From Niastella caeni (GTDB lineage: Bacteria > Bacteroidota > Bacteroidia > Chitinophagales > Chitinophagaceae): DNA of 64,000 nucleotides. Below the pieces are notes generated by a model, which did not search any database, was not told the origin of the DNA, and worked only from the letters and a program-made list of their open reading frames with translations. The translations under genes were made by a program, and so were the position numbers. Below are positions 1 through 7,621 of this stretch, in pieces; position 1 is the stretch's first letter; every line of letters begins with the position of its first letter. The stretch covers positions 310,001 through 374,000 of the forward strand of contig NZ_STFF01000007.1 of the NCBI RefSeq assembly GCF_004834005.1. The letters run 5' to 3'.

Positions 1-2
1 TG

Positions 3-722
3 AGGGTAGTTCCTTTATTCTATAAAACAATTTGGTTTTATGGGCTGTTGCTGGCAGTTTTGTCGCTGGGGGTATGGTTGCTGTACCGGTATCGCATCCG
101 GCAAATGAAAAAGGTATTTCAATTACGTAATAAAATAGCACGCGATCTGCATGATGATATTGGTTCTACTTTATCGGGCATTTCCATACTTAGCAGCATT
201 ACCCAAAAAGAAATGGCCACTCATCCTGGCCGGGCACAGCAGCAACTGGAGCAGATCGGCAGCGATGCCCGCGAGATGCTGCATAATATGAACGACATCA
301 TCTGGTCGGTGAACCCGCACCATGACCAGTTGGAACATTCGTTTGTACGGATGCGCCAGTTTGTGGCGCAAACGCTGGAAGCACGGAATATTGAAGTGCA
401 GATCCGTTTCGATGAACAACTGGAATCCGTTGTAATACCTATGGAAGCCCGCCGTAATTTGTACCTGATATTTAAAGAAGCGATCAACAACATTGCCAAA
501 TATGCTGCAGCCACCCAGGTACTGATCGTGCTGGAAAAGCAGGAAAAACAGCTTCAACTGTTAATAAAAGATAATGGAAAGGGCTTCGATGTTGACCAGG
601 TAACAACGGGAAATGGGTTGAAGAATATTAAACAGCGGGCGGCCGACATGAATGCGGTAGTGAACATTGAATCTGCACCTGGTAAAGGCGCTGCGTTGAT
701 ATTGCAACTGCAGGTACCATAA
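3..722 (+). CDS. Sensor histidine kinase, C-terminal part (cut by window start)
   Basis: This is the C-terminal end of a membrane sensor kinase of the HisKA_3 (NarX/DesK-like) class. The frame is open from base 3 with no start in view, so the sensory part lies outside the window; the first possible internal start is a TTG at 48. A hydrophobic membrane segment comes first, then the dimerisation helix with the phospho-acceptor His in ARDLHDDIGSTLSGI, then a HATPase_c domain with NGKGFD and GNGLKNI boxes. The aromatic-rich entry into the membrane helix is typical of kinases with an outer Y_Y_Y/beta-propeller sensor, which is an inference because that part is missing. The NarL-type regulator 64 bp downstream is the likely partner. 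Confidence 0.9.
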   Translation, partial: RVVPLFYKTIWFYGLLLAVLSLGVWLLYRYRIRQMKKVFQLRNKIARDLHDDIGSTLSGISILSSITQKEMATHPGRAQQQLEQIGSDAREMLHNMNDIIWSVNPHHDQLEHSFVRMRQFVAQTLEARNIEVQIRFDEQLESVVIPMEARRNLYLIFKEAINNIAKYAAATQVLIVLEKQEKQLQLLIKDNGKGFDVDQVTTGNGLKNIKQRAADMNAVVNIESAPGKGAALILQLQVP

Positions 723-785
723 AAAGGGTACAGGCAGGTATACATTTGTCTGGTATTTTTAATACCAGGCTGAAATAAACAGACA

Positions 786-1421
786 ATGATCCGCATAACC
801 ATTTTTGAAGATAATGATCCATTACGGCAGCTATTGGCTGCTGTGTTGAATGCAAGCAATGCATTTACCCTGGCGGGCGCTTATCCCGATGCCACGGATA
901 TTCTCAATGATTTAAAGCAGGAGCAGCCCGATATGGTGCTGATGGATATTGATATGCCCGGCGTGAGCGGGTTGCAGGCCCTGAAAATGATAAAACAATT
1001 TAACCCGGTGATAAAAGTGGTGATGCATACCGTGTTTGAAGACAATGACAAAATATTTGAGTCCATCTGCGCTGGCGCTGATGGGTACCTGTTGAAGTCT
1101 GCTACCGAACAGGAGTTGCTTCAATCGTTGCTGCAGGTGCATGCAGGCGGGGCCATCATGACGCCTTCGGTGGCCCGAAAGGTACTGACGCTTTTTGCAA
1201 AATTCGCCCCTGCAAAAAAAGGGGAGGAGTATAATTTAAGCGACCGCGAGAAAGATGTATTGCGGTTGCTCATTAAAGGCTACAGTTATAAAATGGTGGC
1301 TGCTGAACTGAACCTGGCCGTTGAAACCATTCGAACCTATATAAAACGCATGTACGAAAAACTGCAGGTGCATTCCATGAGCGCCGCAGTGGCAAAAGCG
1401 TTGAAGGAGGGATTGGTTTAA
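786..1421 (+). CDS. NarL/FixJ-family response regulator
   Basis: A 211-residue two-domain regulator. The receiver domain spans about residues 1-120, with acidic residues near the start (FEDND), the phospho-acceptor Asp in VLMDIDMPG and a conserved Lys in LLKSA. A LuxR-type helix-turn-helix fills about residues 145-208 (LSDREKDVLRLLIKGYSYKMVA, then TIRTYIKRMYEKL). Length and layout are normal for the family. It follows the HisKA_3 kinase on the same strand, so the pair probably forms one two-component system. The target is unknown; the SUMF1-like gene downstream is one candidate. Confidence 0.92.
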   Translation: MIRITIFEDNDPLRQLLAAVLNASNAFTLAGAYPDATDILNDLKQEQPDMVLMDIDMPGVSGLQALKMIKQFNPVIKVVMHTVFEDNDKIFESICAGADGYLLKSATEQELLQSLLQVHAGGAIMTPSVARKVLTLFAKFAPAKKGEEYNLSDREKDVLRLLIKGYSYKMVAAELNLAVETIRTYIKRMYEKLQVHSMSAAVAKALKEGLV

Positions 1422-1424
1422 TCA

Positions 1425-1515
1425 ATAGCCAATAGGCAAGAAGCAATATGCAAGATATTGCCCATTGTTCATAGTCTGTTGCCCATTGCCAATTGTCTAT
1501 GCCAATTGGTCCCTG
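1425..1515. repeat. Intergenic low-complexity repeat of CCAAT/GCCCATTG words
   Basis: The spacer after the regulator repeats short words: GCCAATAGGCAA, GCAATATGCAA, then TTGCCCATTG twice and GCCAATTG twice. The left half (CCAATAGGCAA) and right half (TTGCCCATTG) are roughly complementary, so the transcript could fold into a loose hairpin. It resembles other short repetitive spacers seen later in the window (31.13, 35.23 and 35.52 kb), which suggests a genome-wide class of intergenic repeats. Copy number cannot be judged from one window. Confidence 0.4.
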
Positions 1516-1590
1516 TCCCCCAAAAGTGGACTTGCCCATCCTACTCATTTAAGGGATTTTTGAGCTGATCATTTCAGGCAAAATTCCTTT

Positions 1591-3045
1591 ATGAAAAAGA
1601 CAACCCTCATCACTGCGCTGTTATTGTTTTGTACGGTAACATTCGCCAACAATGTACAGGTTTCTACTATATCCTATAATGCGGCAGCCCAGCAGGTTTC
1701 ATTTACGCTTACCTGGGAAAACAGTTGGGACCTCACCGGCGGCGGCCCGCCCGGTAATCATGATGCTGTTTGGGTATTTATAAAATGCCAAACCGGTAGC
1801 GATGTGTGGTCGCATGCACAAATTTCAACGACCCCGTCGAGCCATACACTTGGCAATAGTCTGGCGCTGGCACAGCCTGCGGCCATGAACACTTATGGAG
1901 TGCTGATCAAAAGAGGCACTCTGGGCTTTGGGAACATCAATGGCGGCAATAACGTGAGCCTGCAATTGAGTTCCCCGGCCGGCATTACGGCCATACAGGT
2001 ATTTGCCATTGAAATGGTGTATATAAGCGAAGGTGCATTTGGCATAGGCCATTCAAATCCTGCAACGGACGCGTTTGATGTAGCTACCATCTCCAATGAA
2101 AATATGATCCCGGCGGGTTCCCTTAGAGTAAATCCGGCTGATATTCCGGCTGCATTTCCCAAAGGATACAAAGCATTCTATGTGATGAAATATGAAATTT
2201 CACAGGGGCAGTATACCGATTTTCTCAATACCCTTACCCGTACGCAGCAAACAGCCCGGGTGGCAACAGATATCAGCGGCACGATCGTAACAAACCAGTA
2301 TGTAATGAGCAATCAGGCGAGCCTGACGCAATTCAATCACATTATGTGCCCTGCCACGTTGCCAGTAGCAGGAAGTGTTATTTTCTCCTGTGGGGTACCC
2401 GAAAAGGCCTGTAATTTCCTGGGCTGGGCCGATTATTCCAGCTATCTCGATTGGGCGGGGTTGAGGCCCTTTACCGAGATAGAATTTGAAAAGATCTGCC
2501 GGGGGTTCGATGCGCGTATAGATAACCAGTTTATTTGGGGAACTCCTTATAGTTTCGCTCAACTGCCTACATCTTTAGGCACTGTTGATGCCGATCTAAC
2601 TACAGAAACAACCATCTGGAGCGATGCGGTTACTAATCCTAACAATTATGCAAATGTGTCCCAGAATTATATAACGGGTGGAAGGTTAATGCGATGTGGT
2701 TTTCCTGGCAGCAAGCCCACCAACCGTATTTTATCGGGCGCTGCTTATTTTGGTGCCATGGAAATGGCGGGCAATGCTTCTGAATATGTAATTCAGGTTT
2801 TAGACGATGGCCTGTTATTTACAAATGAAAACGGGAACGGGGATGTAACAGATGCTCCTTTAACCTGGCCCAGCAATATCACTGCTTCCGGAGTAAATTT
2901 TAAAGGGGGAAGTTTTAGGACACCATTAGCTGCAAATGGCCAGGGATTTTTGATCCATCCGCGATATGCTCCTTCTGGCAAACCTGTCCTCACAAACAAT
3001 AACAGGTATGATTACATGGGTGGCCGCGGCGCTCTTTCTTTATAA
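1591..3045 (+). CDS. Secreted SUMF1/FGE-fold protein without the catalytic cysteines
   Basis: A 484-residue exported protein with an N-terminal signal peptide (MKKTTLITALLLFCTVTFA). Residues about 20-140 form a beta-rich region; from about 185 the protein has the sulfatase-modifying-factor (SUMF1) fold: FYVMKYEISQGQYTDFLN, LRPFTEIEFEKICRG, EMAGNASEYV and a C-terminal GGSFR motif. True formylglycine-generating enzymes carry two active-site cysteines just after the GGS motif. Here that segment (FRTPLAANGQGFLIHPRY) has none, so the protein is probably not a sulfatase activator despite the sulfatase at 9.2 kb. Similar SUMF1-fold proteins in Bacteroidota include the gliding/T9SS proteins GldJ and GldK. 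A T9SS-tailed gene starts 17 bp downstream and is probably cotranscribed. Confidence 0.8.
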   Translation: MKKTTLITALLLFCTVTFANNVQVSTISYNAAAQQVSFTLTWENSWDLTGGGPPGNHDAVWVFIKCQTGSDVWSHAQISTTPSSHTLGNSLALAQPAAMNTYGVLIKRGTLGFGNINGGNNVSLQLSSPAGITAIQVFAIEMVYISEGAFGIGHSNPATDAFDVATISNENMIPAGSLRVNPADIPAAFPKGYKAFYVMKYEISQGQYTDFLNTLTRTQQTARVATDISGTIVTNQYVMSNQASLTQFNHIMCPATLPVAGSVIFSCGVPEKACNFLGWADYSSYLDWAGLRPFTEIEFEKICRGFDARIDNQFIWGTPYSFAQLPTSLGTVDADLTTETTIWSDAVTNPNNYANVSQNYITGGRLMRCGFPGSKPTNRILSGAAYFGAMEMAGNASEYVIQVLDDGLLFTNENGNGDVTDAPLTWPSNITASGVNFKGGSFRTPLAANGQGFLIHPRYAPSGKPVLTNNNRYDYMGGRGALSL

Positions 3046-3061
3046 ATTCATTAGTATTACC

Positions 3062-3808
3062 ATGAAACTATTATGCAACATTTTATTATATGCCTGCGTC
3101 GCCTTTCTTAATTATAACGCCAAAGGGCAGGTGGCCATCTATACCGGCGGTAGCGGCGACGGGTTTGCCAGCGCTGTTGAAAGATCGGTAATCACAGGCG
3201 GCGCCGGCGATGGGTATGCCACTGCACAAATAACGGTGCCGTTGCCCGTTCATTTACTGTTTTTCAAAGCGAGCCGGACCGAGGATAGATCTGTGCAGAT
3301 TATATGGAGCGCCGAAACAGATGCATTGCACGACCGCTTCGAACTGGAACGTTCCTATAACGCTTTTAATTTTACGGTCATCGATGTAAAGAAAAATGCC
3401 AACCCGGGCGCCCTGGCCAAAGTGAGCTGTTCGGTAACTGATGAAAGCGCTGTTGCAGCTGCGCCGGCCATGCCCGGTAAAATAAACGTGTATTACCGGT
3501 TACGGTCGGTTGATAAGGATGGCAGCTTCTCCTATTCGCCGGTACAACGCATCGCGTTTGACCCAACTGGTGTGGCATTGATCAATAAAGTGTATCCCAA
3601 CCCCGGTAATGGAATAGTGTATGTTGAAACTGTCACTTCCGCTTTAATTACTTACAGGCTCTATGATGCCCAGGGTAGAACGGTGGCGGCTGGTAACTTC
3701 TCTGGCAATACAACTTTACCATTCAGTAACATGGCGGCAGGTTCCTATTGGTTACATGCTGAAAGCAATGGCAGGAAAGAAACATTCCGGATTGATATTG
3801 TCAGATGA
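3062..3808 (+). CDS. Secreted protein with T9SS sorting domain
   Basis: A 248-residue exported protein. I start it at the ATG at 3062, which gives a clear signal peptide (MKLLCNILLYACVAFLNYNAKGQ); an upstream start at 2966 would overlap the preceding gene and hide the signal. A Gly-rich tandem motif near the N-terminus (YTGGSGDGFASA, ITGGAGDGYATA) is followed by a beta-sandwich region (LPVHLLFFKASR...VQIIWSAE) often found in front of T9SS tails. The last 80 residues are a type A sorting domain (KVYPNPGNG ... GSYWLHAESNG). It probably shares a transcript with the SUMF1-fold gene. Its function is unknown. Confidence 0.82.
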   Translation: MKLLCNILLYACVAFLNYNAKGQVAIYTGGSGDGFASAVERSVITGGAGDGYATAQITVPLPVHLLFFKASRTEDRSVQIIWSAETDALHDRFELERSYNAFNFTVIDVKKNANPGALAKVSCSVTDESAVAAAPAMPGKINVYYRLRSVDKDGSFSYSPVQRIAFDPTGVALINKVYPNPGNGIVYVETVTSALITYRLYDAQGRTVAAGNFSGNTTLPFSNMAAGSYWLHAESNGRKETFRIDIVR

Positions 3809-3876
3809 TAGCTATAAAGTCTCTCTGCAAAGTGCATCATTATAAAAATTTCAAAAACAATGTCTTCTCTGATATT

Positions 3877-3912
3877 AAAAAAGGTGGCTTTATTTAAAAG
3901 GCCACCTTTTTT
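3877..3912 (+). terminator. Rho-independent terminator
   Basis: Inverted repeat AAAAAAGGTGGC / GCCACCTTTTTT with a 12-nt spacer, ending in a T run. It closes the 1.6-3.8 kb unit. Confidence 0.8.
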
Positions 3913-3999
3913 ATTTTGCGTGCGTCCCTAATCTATAAACAAGTCGTGTAAAACAAATACAAATCTTTTTTTTTAGAATGGAAAAAAAGATATTATTTT

Positions 4000-4018
4000 G
4001 TCTACTGTGTTAGTGGAC
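4000..4018. promoter_or_regulatory. 19-bp dyad operator, copy 1 (sulfatase operon)
   Basis: GTCTACT-gtgtt-AGTGGAC: 7-bp arms, 5-bp spacer, one mismatch from perfect symmetry. The same element with the same spacing is at 11257-11275. Both lie in the AT-rich region ahead of a Cys-rich mini-ORF, with an AT-rich -10-like stretch (TAATAAGA) directly after. Probably a regulator binding site; no regulator gene for it is visible here. Confidence 0.65.
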
Positions 4019-4105
4019 TAATAAGAAAGCCTGCTGATACTTGTAAATGGTAACTGTTAACCACCAGCAGTATACCGGTTTATTTTGCATTTAAATACAA
4101 CTGAA

Positions 4106-4210
4106 ATGAGACTTTCAAAAAAAAGCTCGTCATGCGACCAACGTGTGACCCGGGTGGTAGTATATTATCCTAATTCTTCTTACAGAAGTTTCTGTTGTTG
4201 TTGCTGTTAA
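4106..4210 (+). CDS. Cys-rich leader peptide candidate (34 aa), sulfatase operon
   Basis: A 34-residue ORF read directly from the sequence, with an ATG at 4106 and TAA at 4208-4210. It ends S-F-C-C-C-C-C, that is five consecutive Cys codons (TGT TGT TGT TGC TGT) immediately before the stop. It lies 88 bp after the dyad operator and 195 bp before susC, in a stretch with no other gene. A short peptide ending in repeated codons for one amino acid is the hallmark of a ribosome-mediated attenuator; polycysteine leaders of this kind are known to control sulfur genes in mycobacteria. Here it would sense Cys-tRNA supply ahead of a sulfatase operon. The second unit at 11.3 kb has the same arrangement, which makes chance unlikely. 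Function is inferred. Confidence 0.65.
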   Translation: MRLSKKSSSCDQRVTRVVVYYPNSSYRSFCCCCC

Positions 4211-4280
4211 CAGAATTCTCCTCTCGATTTTAGCTTGCTGCGTTCAGTAGTGGGTCATTACATCTATATACATATTTCAA

Positions 4281-4362
4281 TAACCTGCGCAACAGTCCGG
4301 TGATGGGGTGGTATAACCGGTGGTTGGTTTTACTGCAGTCTTACTGGCTGTTGCTCAGGTTA
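4281..4362 (+). promoter_or_regulatory. Long stem-loop between Cys leader ORF and susC
   Basis: TAACCTGCGCAACAG (4281-4295) pairs with CTGTTGCTCAGGTTA (4348-4362), 14 of 15 positions. An inner CCGGT/ACCGG pairing also fits. A small TGGCA-gttaa-TGCCA hairpin follows at 4365-4379, just before the susC start. These could be alternative RNA folds of an attenuator; there is no strong T run, so the mechanism may act at translation or through Rho. Confidence 0.5.
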
Positions 4363-4405
4363 CCTGGCAGTTAATGCCATTTATTAAATAATCAATACTA
4401 ATTGT

Positions 4406-7400
4406 ATGAAATTTTTTTCAGGACGAAGCATGTTCATTGCTTTAATCCTATTGCCGGCATTTATAACGGCGCAAACAACTAATAAGCCGGTCATCAATTC
4501 AGTGGTTACCGGCAAGGTAACCGACGGCAACACACCGCTTGAAGGCACCACTGTTCAAATAAAAGGGACCACCAATACAGCCACCTCTGATTTTGAAGGA
4601 AACTTTACCCTAAAAACAGGGCAGAAGCTACCCTTTACCCTGGTAGTAAGCTATATAGGATATCAGAAACAGGAAGTAGTGGTTTCGGGGTCTCATGTTG
4701 ACGTTGTGCTTCATACAAATAAAAATAAATTGGATGAAGTAGTGGTGGTAGGTTATGGCACACAAAGAAAAAAAGATCTCACTGGTTCCGTAGCAAGTGT
4801 TTCCAAAGAAAACCTTAGCCGTCCGGCTTCTTCTTTAGATAATCTTTTACAGGGGGCTGTTGCCGGTGTAGTAGTAAATCAAAGCTCCGGTCAACCGGGA
4901 GCAACGGCCACCATTCGTATCCGGGGAGGTAATTCGCTGAGTTTTGGCAATGATCCTTTGTATGTGATCGATGGATTTATCTATTACAACGATAATAGCC
5001 TCACCAACCTGGCGCCGGCCTCAGGCGTTGTGCCTGCTGTAACCGGCGTTTCAACCAACGGTTTGTCTACCATTAACCCTTCCGATATTGAATCAATAGA
5101 TGTATTGAAAGATGCCGCCGCCACCGCTATCTATGGATCGCGTGGCGCCAATGGCGTAGTGATCGTTACTACAAAAAGAGGAACAAAAGGCAGCAACAAT
5201 ATATCCTTCAATTCATCGTACGGTGCACAGTACAATACAAAACTGGTTCCAGTGCTCAACGGACCACAATGGGCGGAGTTATTTGATGACCTGTACAAAG
5301 CAACGCCCTCCATTCAGGCAGGGTTAGCTGCCAATAAAAAACTCATCGATTCTGCGGGCGCCGCCGGTGTCAATGGCAACTGGCCGGAAGCAGCTATCAG
5401 AACAGGCTCCGTACAAAATCACCAGCTAACTATTTTTGGTGGAGATGAAAAGTCGCGTTACTCCGTATCTGGTAATTATTTCAATCAAAAAGGTATTATC
5501 CTGGCCACTGATTTTAAACGATATTCAGCCAGGGTGAATTATGAAAAAGAGTATTCCAAAAAATTAAAACTGGCTACCAGCCTTTTTGGAAGTAATTCTT
5601 CCGAAAATAAGCTAACGGGCGCCGCGTATAACGGCATTGGTTTCAGCAATGCGTTTTCTTCACTCAGCCTCGTTAACCCACTGCAAACGGTGACAAATGC
5701 AGATGGTTCGTACAATACGACTTCGCAGCCGGCCATCAATCCCACACTGAATACCATTAACGGGCAACAGTTCTCTGATAATGCAATACTTAATATTGCT
5801 TCTATTATCAACCAAACAAAATTGTCACGTGCCCTGGGCAATTTTTCTGCTGAATTTAAAATAACGCCTGAACTGGTGGCAAAATCTACAATAGGGGTAG
5901 ATCTGTTGAACACCAAACTGAACTACTATGCGCCTTCATATACCAACCCCGGCAATCTGGGGGGAACGATCACCGGTTCCGGTTCGGTTGGCACCATCAA
6001 CTATGTAAGCTGGTTGAACGAAAATACCATTGCCTATGATCATGCCTTTAAGGACAGGCATTTTCTTTACGTGTTGGCGGGATATACCACGCAATTCCAA
6101 AAATCTGAAAATACATTCCAGGCCGGACAATCTTTTTCTTCCGACGCAACTACGTATAATAATCTGTACAACGCTTCTGCCAACAAAGTGATAGGTTCGG
6201 GTGAGGCCAAACAAACCCGAAACTCATGGCTGGGCAGGATTTCTTATTCTTTGCTGCACCGGTATAACCTAACGTTGGCTGCCCGGGCCGATGGCGCATC
6301 ACCGGCAGGCACGAATAAAAAATGGGGACTGTTTCCCTCTGTTGGTTTTTCATGGAATGTATCTGACGAAGACTTCTTCAAAAAATTTGATAAAACGATC
6401 AATAACCTGAAGTTGCGATTAACATACGGACGTGTGGGTAATGCCAATTTCCCGGCGTACAGTTCATTGGCCACCATTACTTCTTACGGATATTATTTCG
6501 GAAGCCCGCTTACCACCACCACTGGCCTCGCACCTTCTCAGTTGTCAAATCCTGATCTAACCTGGGAAACTACCACGCAGTACAATGCCGGCGTTGACCT
6601 GGGTTTGTTTAATAACAGGATCACCGCAACAGCCGATGTGTATTATAAAAAGACAACCAACCTGTTTATCACGGGCACAGGCCTGGTGCCGTTATCTTCC
6701 GGTTATGCGTCAGCGTCGCAAAATATCGGTAGCCTCGAAAACAAGGGTTTCGAGTTCACCCTGAATAGCGACAATATCAAGTCGAAACATTTCACCTGGC
6801 GTTCAACATTTATTTATGCTACCAATGCCAATAAAGTGTTGAGCCTGGGACCCAGTGAGTCTTTTTTCCCCGTAGCTCCCACGGGACAGGTATCACCGGT
6901 GATTGTTAAAGTAGGCTTGCCTGTAGGTACTTTCTGGGGATACAATACCGACGGTCTTTTAACCACCGCAGATGTGTACGGAGCCAAAAAGGCGCCCATA
7001 CTGGCCGGCGTATCACAGGTAACCGGCGACCGGAAATATGTAGATACCGATGGCGATGGAGTAGTAACTACCGCAGACAAGCACAACCTGGGCAACGCGC
7101 AGCCGAAGTTTACTGCCAGTTTAAGCAATACTGTTACCTGGAAAAACCTTGACCTGTCTATATTCTTGCAGGGTTCATTCGGTAATAAAATATTTAACCT
7201 GTTGCAACAACAGTTGGAAAAAACTACCACTACACAAAATGTATCTACTGTGCTGCTTGATCGCTGGGATTCTGTTTCAAATCCAAACGGGAAGTTTCCG
7301 AAAGTGGTAAATGCACCGGTGGTACAGGTAGCAGATGTTTATATTGAAGATGGTTCTTACATAAGGCTGAAAAATATTACCCTCGGGTATAATTTCTCGA

Positions 7401-7597
7401 AAGATCTCGCTTCAAAAATTCTTGCTAAACAGATCAGGGTATATGCCTCTGTTCAAAACCTGCTGACGATCACGAAATATAATGGACTTGATCCGGAGGC
7501 TAATTTCTATGATCAGAATAACCTGCAGCCCGGTATTGACTATGGTGTATATCCCAACTACCGTACATATACCGTGGGCATCAATGTTACTTTTTAA
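4406..7597 (+). CDS. SusC/RagA-family TonB-dependent outer-membrane transporter
   Basis: A 1063-residue outer-membrane receptor with the standard SusC layout: signal peptide (to about residue 23, FITAQ), a carboxypeptidase-like beta-sandwich (about 35-105, GKVTDGNTPLEG...), the SusC linker DEVVVVGYGTQRKKDLTGSV, a plug domain (GVVVNQSSGQPGATATIRIRG ... IYGSRGANGVVIVTTK) and a 22-strand barrel ending in an aromatic residue (VGINVTF). It imports substrate captured by the SusD lipoprotein encoded 24 bp downstream, powered by TonB. With an arylsulfatase as third gene and a Cys-codon leader upstream, the cargo is probably an organosulfate ester used as a sulfur source. That substrate is inferred. 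Confidence 0.95.
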   Translation: MKFFSGRSMFIALILLPAFITAQTTNKPVINSVVTGKVTDGNTPLEGTTVQIKGTTNTATSDFEGNFTLKTGQKLPFTLVVSYIGYQKQEVVVSGSHVDVVLHTNKNKLDEVVVVGYGTQRKKDLTGSVASVSKENLSRPASSLDNLLQGAVAGVVVNQSSGQPGATATIRIRGGNSLSFGNDPLYVIDGFIYYNDNSLTNLAPASGVVPAVTGVSTNGLSTINPSDIESIDVLKDAAATAIYGSRGANGVVIVTTKRGTKGSNNISFNSSYGAQYNTKLVPVLNGPQWAELFDDLYKATPSIQAGLAANKKLIDSAGAAGVNGNWPEAAIRTGSVQNHQLTIFGGDEKSRYSVSGNYFNQKGIILATDFKRYSARVNYEKEYSKKLKLATSLFGSNSSENKLTGAAYNGIGFSNAFSSLSLVNPLQTVTNADGSYNTTSQPAINPTLNTINGQQFSDNAILNIASIINQTKLSRALGNFSAEFKITPELVAKSTIGVDLLNTKLNYYAPSYTNPGNLGGTITGSGSVGTINYVSWLNENTIAYDHAFKDRHFLYVLAGYTTQFQKSENTFQAGQSFSSDATTYNNLYNASANKVIGSGEAKQTRNSWLGRISYSLLHRYNLTLAARADGASPAGTNKKWGLFPSVGFSWNVSDEDFFKKFDKTINNLKLRLTYGRVGNANFPAYSSLATITSYGYYFGSPLTTTTGLAPSQLSNPDLTWETTTQYNAGVDLGLFNNRITATADVYYKKTTNLFITGTGLVPLSSGYASASQNIGSLENKGFEFTLNSDNIKSKHFTWRSTFIYATNANKVLSLGPSESFFPVAPTGQVSPVIVKVGLPVGTFWGYNTDGLLTTADVYGAKKAPILAGVSQVTGDRKYVDTDGDGVVTTADKHNLGNAQPKFTASLSNTVTWKNLDLSIFLQGSFGNKIFNLLQQQLEKTTTTQNVSTVLLDRWDSVSNPNGKFPKVVNAPVVQVADVYIEDGSYIRLKNITLGYNFSKDLASKILAKQIRVYASVQNLLTITKYNGLDPEANFYDQNNLQPGIDYGVYPNYRTYTVGINVTF

Positions 7598-7621
7598 ATC
7601 ACGGCAAATAATAATAGAACA

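Noticed and set aside
1591..3045. Sulfatase-activating enzyme for the arylsulfatase at 9.2 kb
   Set aside because: The active-site cysteines after the GGS motif are missing.
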